A stretch of 12,434 bases of DNA. Origin: an uncultured Rhodospirillaceae bacterium (GTDB lineage: Bacteria; Pseudomonadota; Alphaproteobacteria; Rhodospirillales; UBA2165). Positions within the stretch are counted from its first letter, which is position 1. The number at the start of each line of letters is the position of its first letter. Shown in pieces: positions 6,926-12,434 of this stretch. A program made the translations under genes and the position numbers. The stretch spans positions 1 through 12,434 of the forward strand of contig CAJXJM010000034.1 of assembly GCA_913054205.1 (NCBI GenBank), read 5' to 3'. The notes beneath the pieces were generated by a model. The model had not been told where the DNA came from. It worked only from the letters and a program-made list of their open reading frames with translations, and searched no databases.

Positions 6926-7321
6926 TCAGGCATTGGCACGTTCTTCGACATATTTGTGCATGTTGTTTTTATTGATACGCAATTCACCATCAAATTCGTT
7001 CAGCTCAATCGACATAGCGAGAGGTCCATTTTCATGGAGCGGTTTTAGGTGATCTTCTACCGTACCAAAGATTTGGTTCAGCGCTGCAATTTTAGTCTCT
7101 CTATCTCGGCCCGGGCCAATTTTAAGCTCGACGTGAATAAATCCATTGTCAGGATGGCCGTCGGCAATTTTATAGTGATCTCGTCTGGCTGCACGGACAC
7201 GCAAACCACCCAGCGGAAAAATTCCGGTTTCAACAGCCGTCGCGTGAACTTTTTCGATCAAACTGTCCAACGCCATCTTATCTTCGATATTGCTAGAATA
7301 TTCGAGAATAATGTGCGGCAT
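6926..7321 (-). CDS. hpaF: 5-carboxymethyl-2-hydroxymuconate delta-isomerase (HpaF/CHMI family)
   Basis: A 131-residue tautomerase-superfamily protein beginning MPHIILEYSSNIED, so removal of Met exposes the Pro that is the catalytic base in this superfamily. The rest matches CHMI: AVETGIFPLGGLRVRAARRDHYKIADG (about 30-56), FIHVELKIGPGRDRETK (61-77) and the C-terminal LAMSIELNEFDGELRINKNN (100-119). In homoprotocatechuate degradation the enzyme ketonises 5-carboxymethyl-2-hydroxymuconate to 5-oxopent-3-ene-1,2,5-tricarboxylate. GGGAAG lies 6-7 nt before the ATG. It is the first gene of the leftward operon and faces the symmetric promoter/operator region. It is the best pointer to an HPA-type pathway here, although family members can act on related muconates. 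Confidence 0.9.
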   Translation of the reverse strand: MPHIILEYSSNIEDKMALDSLIEKVHATAVETGIFPLGGLRVRAARRDHYKIADGHPDNGFIHVELKIGPGRDRETKIAALNQIFGTVEDHLKPLHENGPLAMSIELNEFDGELRINKNNMHKYVEERANA

Positions 7322-7369
7322 ATTTTGCTTCCCTCTTCTTCCTTGGAATTTTGAGTGCCAACATTTAAA

Positions 7370-7397
7370 TTGACAATAATTTATTATTAATTAACAT
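7370..7397 (+). promoter_or_regulatory. Predicted rightward sigma70-type promoter for the dapA-like/FAH/hpaR operon
   Basis: A perfect TTGACA -35 (7370-7375), a 16-bp AT-rich spacer and a TAACAT -10 (7392-7397; 4 of 6 match TATAAT). Transcription would begin near 7404, giving a leader of about 59 nt before the GTG at 7463. The -10 lies inside the central palindrome, so a bound repressor would block it. Predicted only from sequence. Confidence 0.6.
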
Positions 7398-7406
7398 GTT
7401 AACTAA
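7387..7406. promoter_or_regulatory. Candidate HpaR (MarR-family) operator
   Basis: TTAATTAACATGTTAACTAA is a 20-bp dyad with 9 of 10 base pairs symmetric, including a perfect 12-bp core TTAACATGTTAA (7391-7402). Its size and spacing are typical of a MarR dimer site. It covers both predicted -10 elements. The only MarR-type gene in the window, at 9247-9702, belongs to one of the two operons it would control, which suggests autoregulation. The binding protein is inferred from context. Confidence 0.65.
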
Positions 7407-7423
7407 ATTACAGACGCTGTCAA
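7396..7423 (-). promoter_or_regulatory. Predicted leftward promoter for the hpaF-ligAB-SDR operon
   Basis: On the minus strand a perfect TTGACA (7418-7423), a 16-bp spacer and TAACAT (7396-7401). This is the exact mirror image of the rightward promoter, with the same centre of symmetry (between 7396 and 7397). Transcription would start near 7389, about 68 nt before the hpaF ATG. The two -10 elements overlap by two bases, so only one polymerase could occupy the region at a time. Confidence 0.58.
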
Positions 7424-7462
7424 TAGTACGAACAATTTCAGATTTATAAAGGGAGTAATCTC

Positions 7463-8356
7463 GTGTCATATGATCTGTCAAAACTAAAGGGCTCCATCCC
7501 GCCGATAATTACACCCTTCAACAATGGGGAGGTTGATTATGATGCTTATGCGGGTCTGGTTGAGTTCCAAATTGAAAAAGGCTCTCATGGCATTTTGGTC
7601 AATGGCACGACGTCGGAGCCTTCAACGCTCACCACGGAAGAGCGCAATGCTGCAGTCGATACGGCAATTAAAACCAATAGCGGACGCTTACCTGTTGTCG
7701 CAGCCACGGGCTCGCAGTCCCTCGCAGAATCGAAAGTGCTCACCCGCCATGCAGCCGAAGCCGGTGTCGATGCGTTGCTGATCGTGACGCCGTATTACAT
7801 CACACCGCCTCAGCGTGGTCTGATCGAATATTATCTAGATGTGACGGATGGTATCGATGTGCCGTGGATGATTTATCATATTCCTGGTCGGACAGCCGTT
7901 TCGGTGACATTGGACACCGTGAAAGAGTTGAAGGACAGAAGTCCTGGTTTTGTCGGCATGAAACACGCGGTTAACGATCTAGCGTTTGTTTCCGAATGCC
8001 TCGATGCCTTTCCCGACTATTTGGTTTTTGTTGGCTTGGAAGAATTGAGTTTTCCAGAAATGGCAATTGGCGCTGTTGGTTTAATGAACGCTGTAGGCAA
8101 TCTCCGCCCAGATCTGCTATCTGAAATGTGCCAGGCTGTGTGGGACAATGATCTAGCGAAAGGCAAAGAGCTTCATCAGCGTTTGCTTGAGCTCAATCAA
8201 AGTGTGTTCTATGACACAAATCCGATCCCGATTAAATATATGATGAAGCGATTGGGAATTATCCCCGAAAACCACCATCGCCTGCCGATGATGCCGGCAG
8301 AACCACAGCTTGAAAAACGATTGGACGGCGTGCTCGAGCGTGCTGGGCTGCTTTAA
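7463..8356 (+). CDS. DapA/N-acetylneuraminate-lyase-family class I aldolase, probably of the aromatic pathway
   Basis: The 297-residue TIM-barrel protein has the DapA-family catalytic set: the GTT carboxylate-binding turn (48-50, in VNGTTSEPSTLT), Tyr138 (MIYHIPGRT, with Arg143) and Schiff-base Lys167 (FVGMKHA). Such enzymes form or cleave a pyruvate-derived C-C bond through a lysine imine. A biosynthetic lysine-pathway role is unlikely here: the gene leads an operon with a FAH-family hydrolase and an HpaR regulator, opposite hpaF-ligAB. By position it could release pyruvate from the last meta-pathway intermediate, as the unrelated metal-dependent HpaI does in E. coli. Related DapA-fold hydratase-aldolases (NahE type) are known in aromatic catabolism. 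The start is a GTG supported by GGGAG (7451-7455) at a 7-nt spacing; the first in-frame ATG would be much further in and would cut the barrel. Confidence 0.87.
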   Translation: MSYDLSKLKGSIPPIITPFNNGEVDYDAYAGLVEFQIEKGSHGILVNGTTSEPSTLTTEERNAAVDTAIKTNSGRLPVVAATGSQSLAESKVLTRHAAEAGVDALLIVTPYYITPPQRGLIEYYLDVTDGIDVPWMIYHIPGRTAVSVTLDTVKELKDRSPGFVGMKHAVNDLAFVSECLDAFPDYLVFVGLEELSFPEMAIGAVGLMNAVGNLRPDLLSEMCQAVWDNDLAKGKELHQRLLELNQSVFYDTNPIPIKYMMKRLGIIPENHHRLPMMPAEPQLEKRLDGVLERAGLL

Positions 8357-8368
8357 AGGAAAAATGAA

Positions 8369-9241
8369 ATGAAAATTGCAAGTTTTAAAGTCGACGGCAA
8401 AAGCAGTTATGGCGTCGTAACCGATGACGGGATTGTTGACGTCGGTGCACGGCTTGGCGGTGACTACTCAGCATTAATCAATGTTCTGCGGTCCGATGCT
8501 CCAGAGAAGGCCATGGGCAGAGTCAAAGATATAGCGTCACACAACCCTGTTGATTTTTCTCTCAACGATGTTGCTTTGGAAAGCCCCATTCCCTTCCCAG
8601 AGAAAATTATCTGTATCGGCGTGAATTACGGTAACCGAAATGATGAGTATAAAGACGGCACAGACGGAGCCCAATATCCGAGCGTCTTCATGCGGACTCC
8701 GGGCTCTTTGGTTGGGCATGAGCAAAATATCCTTCGGCCGCCGGAATCGGAACAACTCGATTATGAAGGCGAAATCGTGGTTGTTATCGGCAAAGCAGGC
8801 AGGCGAATTTCAGAAGCGAACTTTGCTGATCATATAGCCGGTTTATCGATCATGAATGAAGGCACGCTCCGAGATTGGCTGCGTCACGGCAAATTTAACG
8901 TAACGCCGGGCAAAAACTTCGTTGCCAGTGGCTCGATAGGTCCTTGGATGGTAACGGCTGATGAAATTAGCGACTATGACTCGCTTGCTGTTCAAACCCG
9001 GGTCAATGGCGAATTGCGCCAAGATGACACAACGGCAAATATGATTTTTAAAATTCCCTATCTCCTGCATTATTTATCCTCTTTCATGGAATTGAAGCCG
9101 GGTGATATCATTGCGACAGGAACACCGATTGGAGCAGGCGCGCGTTTTGATCCACCAAAATGGTTGGTGCCGGGTGATGTGGTGGAGGTCGAAGTTTCCG
9201 GAGTTGGCGTGCTTCGCAACACGATTGCAGAAGAAAGCTGA
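8369..9241 (+). CDS. Fumarylacetoacetate hydrolase family protein (HpaG-like decarboxylase/isomerase)
   Basis: The 290-residue protein has a short N-terminal domain and a FAH C-terminal domain. The latter starts at EKIICIGVNYGNRNDEYK (78-95) and continues with PSVFMRTPGSLVGHEQNI (104-121). Metal-ligand acidic residues are visible as Glu133 and Glu135 (DYEGEIVVVIG) and Asp169 (TLRDW). PGKNFVASGSIGPWMV (180-195) and KPGDIIATGTPIGAG (243-257) complete the signature. Family members hydrolyse, decarboxylate or isomerise dicarbonyl acids; in homoprotocatechuate degradation HpaG decarboxylates 5-oxopent-3-ene-1,2,5-tricarboxylate and isomerises the product. The usual NDVSARD run reads MNEGTLRDW here, a divergence that may affect substrate choice. 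It starts 12 bp after the aldolase stop, with AGGA about 8 nt before the ATG, and only 5 bp precede the next gene. Confidence 0.88.
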   Translation: MKIASFKVDGKSSYGVVTDDGIVDVGARLGGDYSALINVLRSDAPEKAMGRVKDIASHNPVDFSLNDVALESPIPFPEKIICIGVNYGNRNDEYKDGTDGAQYPSVFMRTPGSLVGHEQNILRPPESEQLDYEGEIVVVIGKAGRRISEANFADHIAGLSIMNEGTLRDWLRHGKFNVTPGKNFVASGSIGPWMVTADEISDYDSLAVQTRVNGELRQDDTTANMIFKIPYLLHYLSSFMELKPGDIIATGTPIGAGARFDPPKWLVPGDVVEVEVSGVGVLRNTIAEES

Positions 9242-9246
9242 TATCT

Positions 9247-9702
9247 GTGAGCGATCCAGAAAGTTTACGTGATTTTTCCCGCTCGCTGCCGATGGCGCTG
9301 CTGCGTGCGAGGGAAGCAGTGATGGAGCGTTTCCGGCCAAGCCTTAGAGCCCATGATTTAACCGATCAGCAATGGCGGGTATTACGAGCGCTATTTGACC
9401 ACGGACAAAAAGATTTGGGCGAGTTGGCTGAGATGTGCTGCCTTCTAAAACCCAGTATCACCCGCATCATCCGCACGATGGAAACCAGAGAATTACTGAA
9501 GAAGCAGGCCGACAACAAGGACCAACGGCGCACCATCGTTTCTATTACGTCCGACGGGCGCAAGTTGATTGCTCAGGTTGGTCCGCATTCTCAGCAAGTC
9601 TATAGGGAAATTGAAGCCGAATTCGGCACCGAAGCTCTGGAAGAGCTTTACTCAAAATTAGACGCACTCATGGCGAAGTTGGGTAACAATGCCAATGAGT
9701 AG
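9247..9702 (+). CDS. hpaR: HpaR-type MarR-family transcriptional regulator
   Basis: A 151-residue winged-helix regulator. The opening LRDFSRSLPMALLRAREAVM and the run LTDQQWRVLRALFDHG are characteristic of the HpaR subgroup that represses homoprotocatechuate-degradation genes. The recognition helix region is DLGELAEMCCLLKPSITRIIRTME (about 58-81), and the wing follows as QADNKDQRRTIVSITSDGRKL. These repressors typically release DNA when a pathway aromatic acid binds. The GTG start at 9247 lies 5 bp after the FAH stop, with only a weak purine-rich AGAAAG upstream, so coupled translation is likely. Two adjacent cysteines (MCCLL, about residues 65-66) precede the recognition helix. The most plausible target is the palindrome at 7387-7406. 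Confidence 0.88.
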   Translation: MSDPESLRDFSRSLPMALLRAREAVMERFRPSLRAHDLTDQQWRVLRALFDHGQKDLGELAEMCCLLKPSITRIIRTMETRELLKKQADNKDQRRTIVSITSDGRKLIAQVGPHSQQVYREIEAEFGTEALEELYSKLDALMAKLGNNANE

Positions 9703-9771
9703 TGGAAAGTGGAATGGGAAAAACAATATCGCAGGCTAGTGTTTCCGGACGGTTATAGTTTTCCGATTAAA

Positions 9772-10134
9772 TTAGTGGAGTAGCGCTTCCACAGCGCCGA
9801 TAACTTTATCCTGATCCAACGGCTTTGAAATAATTGTATCGGCCCCCAATTTTTTCGCGGCATCGAGATAGCTAACGCCTTTTTTACCACCAGCGGATAT
9901 AGCCACGATCCCCATATCTTTGTGGGTTCGCCGAATTTCCAAGATGAGCTGAATTCCTTCAGTTCGCGGCATAATAAGATCAGTGATCATGACATCGAAA
10001 TCTTCTTCATCCAAAGAATTGAGGGCAACGTCACCATCCAATGCCTGTGACACCGTATGGCCTTCACTTCTAAGCCAAAGCTCAACAATATCCAAATTTG
10101 CTTGATCGTCATCAACGACGAGTACGTTCGCCAT
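9772..10134 (-). CDS. Single-domain CheY-like response regulator
   Basis: The 120-residue protein is a bare receiver domain. It has the acidic pocket Asp8-Asp9-Asp10 (VLVVDDDQ), the phospho-acceptor Asp52 (VMITDLIMP), the switch Ser80 (VAISAGG) and Lys104 (ISKPLD). No output domain follows, so it would act by protein contact, as in a phosphorelay or on a motor or kinase partner. No histidine kinase is in the window. I chose the ATG at 10134 (MANVLVV): it is close to the conserved first strand and preceded by AGG and GAGAG stretches. A TTG at 10152 would add six residues. Its 3' end converges on hpaR across 69 bp. The 126 bp upstream separate it from the aminotransferase gene on the same strand, so it is probably transcribed separately or by read-through. 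Confidence 0.9.
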   Translation of the reverse strand: MANVLVVDDDQANLDIVELWLRSEGHTVSQALDGDVALNSLDEEDFDVMITDLIMPRTEGIQLILEIRRTHKDMGIVAISAGGKKGVSYLDAAKKLGADTIISKPLDQDKVIGAVEALLH

Positions 10135-10235
10135 GCCTAGAGACTCTCTCAATTGAAAATCACGCCAGTTATTGAACTTTTCGGCGTTTGCCTATTCTAT
10201 ATATGGGGATCAACCTTGCAGATTTTAAGGTCCTC

Positions 10236-10249
10236 ACTAAAATTTTAGT
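10236..10249. repeat. 14-bp perfect palindrome in AT-rich intergenic DNA
   Basis: ACTAAAATTTTAGT is perfectly self-complementary and lies in the 126-bp gap between the aminotransferase stop and the response-regulator start. It has no loop, so it is a poor RNA hairpin. A regulator-binding site or a simple AT-rich coincidence are both possible. No confident promoter could be assigned to the response regulator from this gap. Confidence 0.45.
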
Positions 10250-10260
10250 AAAATATAATT

Positions 10261-11364
10261 TTAGCCCAAGACAGCCTTAAGATTTTCCAGAAAGGCATCG
10301 GTGTCCTCGGGTATTCCCATAGAGACGCGGATGAAATTAGTAAAATCGTTGCCGCCTACAGTCGCAATTCTAAGGCCGCGTTCTCGCATCGCCGTCACAA
10401 CTTCGGCACCGGGCCGACCGATATCACAGGAAACAAAGTTGGTTACAGATGGCATCGGCTCATACCCCATATCTTGAAGACCTGCGATGATGCGATCTCG
10501 TTCCTCCGCGTTTTTGTCGAGAATGAATTGGGTGTAATCTGGATCATGCCAGGCAGCCACAGCAGCTGTTTCGGCAAAGCCGTTCAGATTAAATGTGCTC
10601 GAGACCATGCGAAGAGCGTTAACCGTTTCTGGTGAGCTGCATATTGCATAGCCCAATCGAACGCCGGCGAGAGCGTAAGCTTTCGAAAAAGTACGGGTGA
10701 TAACCCAAGGACCTTTTCGCTCTTTTAATATTTCAAGGGCATTTGGACCGCCCGCATGGACGGCAAATTCATGATAGGCTTCGTCCACGAACAACAACAC
10801 ATTTTCGGGCGTGTTTTCGCTCACGTGGCGAATTTCATCTTCGCTGAGCATCATGCCGGTTGGGTTGTTTGGCGTGACGCAGATCAGAAGTCTTGTATCA
10901 TTTCCAATAGCGTTGGTTAGGGCCTCTACATCGATACCGCCATCCACTTTGTTTGGCACAGAAGTTACGCTGGCATCGACAATCTTAAAAACGCCTTCGA
11001 AGCGTCTCCATATAAGATGAGGCGTTACCAGATTTTGACCGGGTGCCACTGAGATTTCGGCAATGCTTGTCAGCAGTTGAGTGCTGCCGCCGCCCCAAGT
11101 GATGGTATCAATCGGCACACCCACTCGGTCTGCAATAAGCGGTGTTAATTCGGGACAGGTGCCATCAGGATAGCGATTAAGCGTTCCAGCCACACTTTGC
11201 ATTGCTTCTATAACTTTTTGTGAAGGCGGATAAGGGCACTCGTTCAGATCCATTCGGTGAATTTTTTTGCCAATCTCGTGATCGTGAATTTTTGTTGGAT
11301 TCCAGAAAGGGACGTTTTGGAAATTGGGCCTAATATGATTTGGGTCTGTAATTTTCTTATCCAT
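10261..11364 (-). CDS. HisC-like PLP-dependent aminotransferase (fold type I)
   Basis: The 367-residue protein has the class I/II aminotransferase set. It includes the N-terminal LNECPYPPS (40-48), TWGGGSTQLL (89-98), TPNNPTG with the cofactor Asn167 (164-170), FVDEAYHEF with Asp194 and Tyr197, the PLP lysine Lys228 in TRTFSKAYALAGVRLGY (223-239) and the C-terminal substrate Arg346 (FIRVS). The pattern is closest to histidinol-phosphate aminotransferase and its broad-specificity relatives that handle aromatic amino acids. No histidine-biosynthesis gene is near. It is the third gene of an operon with an amino-acid ABC transporter, 20 bp after the ATPase gene. It therefore more likely transaminates an imported amino acid, but the substrate is not determined. 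A GGA about 9 nt before the ATG is the ribosome-site candidate. Confidence 0.87.
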   Translation of the reverse strand: MDKKITDPNHIRPNFQNVPFWNPTKIHDHEIGKKIHRMDLNECPYPPSQKVIEAMQSVAGTLNRYPDGTCPELTPLIADRVGVPIDTITWGGGSTQLLTSIAEISVAPGQNLVTPHLIWRRFEGVFKIVDASVTSVPNKVDGGIDVEALTNAIGNDTRLLICVTPNNPTGMMLSEDEIRHVSENTPENVLLFVDEAYHEFAVHAGGPNALEILKERKGPWVITRTFSKAYALAGVRLGYAICSSPETVNALRMVSSTFNLNGFAETAAVAAWHDPDYTQFILDKNAEERDRIIAGLQDMGYEPMPSVTNFVSCDIGRPGAEVVTAMRERGLRIATVGGNDFTNFIRVSMGIPEDTDAFLENLKAVLG

Positions 11365-11384
11365 TTATATGTCCGTACTTCTTA

Positions 11385-12131
11385 TTAGAGATGATGCAAA
11401 ACTTGGCCGATAAAATGCTGGGCCCGATCGGACGCGGGATTATCAAAAAATGCGTCCGGGGTGTTTTCCTCTATTATTTGCCCTTCGTCCATAAAAATAA
11501 CGCGGTCAGCAACTGTACGAGCAAATCCCATCTCGTGGGTAACAACCAACATCGTCATGCCTTCCTGGGCGAGATCGACCATAACGTCCAAAACTTCTTT
11601 CACCATTTCCGGGTCAAGAGCAGAGGTAACTTCGTCAAACAACATGATTTTGGGTTTCATGCAAAGCGAGCGAGCGATTGCCACACGCTGCTGCTGGCCG
11701 CCCGACAATTGTCCCGGAAATTTGTTTGCCTGATCAGCGATTTTGACGCGCTCGAGATACGTCATGGCGATTTCTTCTGCCTCGGCTTTTGGCAGTCGCC
11801 GCACCAAATGCTGGCCAATCACCAAATTATCGAGCACCAACATATGCGGGAACAGATTAAAGGACTGAAACACCATGCCGACTTCGGAACGTATGGAATC
11901 GATGTTTTTAAGATCGTCCGTTAACTCCAGGCCTTGCACGACAATCGAGCCCTGTTGGTGTTCTTCAAGCCGGTTGATACAGCGGATCAATGTCGACTTG
12001 CCCGACCCGGACGGCCCACAGATGACAATCCGCTCACCCTTGGCAACACTAAGATCAATGTCGCGCAGGACATGAAAGTCACCGAACCACTTGTTCACTT
12101 TGTCGAATAAAATTACCGGCTCTTCAGACAT
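11385..12131 (-). CDS. Polar amino-acid ABC transporter ATP-binding protein (AapP/GlnQ family)
   Basis: A 248-residue ATPase that powers a PAAT-family importer. Visible motifs: Walker [10 protein letters not shown] (39-47), Q-loop Gln89 ([10 protein letters not shown]), signature [15 protein letters not shown] (142-156), Walker B IMLFDE (162-167) with D-loop SALD (170-173) and switch His199 ([10 protein letters not shown]). The FNLFPHM and THEMGFAR stretches are typical of polar amino-acid transporters. One mild deviation: the usual DEPTSALD reads DEVTSALD, a variant known among these ATPases. AGGA about 6 nt before the ATG supports the start. It begins 18 bp after the permease stop and precedes the aminotransferase, forming one operon. 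The amino acid carried cannot be read from this subunit. Confidence 0.95.
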   Translation of the reverse strand: MSEEPVILFDKVNKWFGDFHVLRDIDLSVAKGERIVICGPSGSGKSTLIRCINRLEEHQQGSIVVQGLELTDDLKNIDSIRSEVGMVFQSFNLFPHMLVLDNLVIGQHLVRRLPKAEAEEIAMTYLERVKIADQANKFPGQLSGGQQQRVAIARSLCMKPKIMLFDEVTSALDPEMVKEVLDVMVDLAQEGMTMLVVTHEMGFARTVADRVIFMDEGQIIEENTPDAFFDNPASDRAQHFIGQVLHHL

Positions 12132-12149
12132 CGTTGTTCCTAACGGCTT

Positions 12150-12434
12150 TTATTGATCGACATTGCTGCGGTTTTCCAACCGTAGAGAATATTTCGACAT
12201 GCCGAATGTAAATGAAAAATAAATAAGGGCTGCGAAGACATAGGCCGAACTGAAAATATGCGGCGGGCCCAACCATTTTGGATCTTCAAGTGAGAGTTGG
12301 ATAATACCAAGAAAGTCACTGAAGCCAATCAGCAGCACAATTGTTGTTTCTTTAAAGATACTGATGCAGGTGTTGACCAAAGCAGGCACTGAATTTCGAA
12401 TTGCCTGAGGCAGAATGATATAGCCCATCATTTT
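12150..12434 (-). CDS. Polar amino-acid ABC transporter permease, C-terminal part (HisM/AapM-like)
   Basis: The frame is open to the right edge, so the start lies beyond the window; the ATG at 12431 is internal. About 94 C-terminal residues are visible. They begin with the end of the cytosolic EAA loop (YIILPQAIRNSVPALVN), which docks to the ATPase. A membrane stretch with SIFKETTIVLLIGFSDFLGI follows, then a second hydrophobic helix (YVFAALIYFSFTFGMSKYSLRLE) and a short polar tail. The TVLLIG-x-x-DFLG run fits the HisM family. A partner permease and periplasmic binding protein are expected upstream, outside the window. Confidence 0.92.
   Translation of the reverse strand, partial: KMMGYIILPQAIRNSVPALVNTCISIFKETTIVLLIGFSDFLGIIQLSLEDPKWLGPPHIFSSAYVFAALIYFSFTFGMSKYSLRLENRSNVDQ

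Noticed and set aside
9717..9764. Inverted repeat GGAAAAAC / GTTTTCC between hpaR and the response regulator as a bidirectional terminator
   Set aside because: The arms are short and AT-rich, do not match perfectly, and are separated by more than 30 bases with no U-tract directly after; not a credible terminator.
11391..11924. Rightward reading frame of 177 codons opposite the ABC ATPase
   Set aside because: It is the antisense of a highly conserved ATPase, His/Phe-rich with no domain-like pattern; a shadow of the true gene.

Overview
The window looks like chromosomal DNA from an alphaproteobacterium of moderate GC content, possibly a marine Rhodospirillales-like lineage. The strongest taxonomic clue is a gapR (DUF2312) gene at 436-681, a family essentially confined to Alphaproteobacteria. 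An AapP/AapM-type amino-acid ABC transporter and a HpaR-type MarR regulator fit the same group. The placement is inferred from protein character only. I see no tRNA, rRNA, insertion sequence, integrase, CRISPR array or other sign of a mobile region, and no gene-free stretch longer than about 155 bases.

Layout. Bases 1-435 hold the 3' end of a short-chain dehydrogenase (+), abutting gapR (-). An N-formylglutamate amidohydrolase-like gene (-) is divergent from a DMT-family exporter (+), whose 3' end lies in a 24-bp tandem repeat. Next come egtD, the ergothioneine-pathway histidine methyltransferase (+), a small conserved-looking unknown (-), and a second DMT exporter (+).

Bases 5012-9702 form the most coherent unit, a divergent aromatic ring-cleavage locus. 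Leftward it reads hpaF-like isomerase, LigA-type alpha subunit, LigB-type extradiol dioxygenase beta subunit, SDR. Rightward it reads DapA/NAL-family lyase, fumarylacetoacetate hydrolase (HpaG-like), HpaR-type MarR regulator. The two arms are separated by 141 bp holding a striking symmetric element: two TTGACA-16-TAACAT promoters pointing in opposite directions, overlapping in one central palindrome that looks like a MarR operator. The gene set resembles the homoprotocatechuate meta-cleavage pathway (HpaD-E-F-G-H-I). It differs in having a two-subunit LigAB-type dioxygenase, an SDR where the HpaE aldehyde dehydrogenase would be expected, and a DapA-fold class I lyase where the HpaI aldolase would be expected.

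After this locus come a single-domain CheY-like response regulator (-), then a leftward operon running from the right edge: amino-acid ABC permease (partial), its ATPase, and a HisC-like PLP aminotransferase. This last group suggests uptake and transamination of an amino acid. The upstream permease, the binding protein and most of the first SDR lie outside the window.
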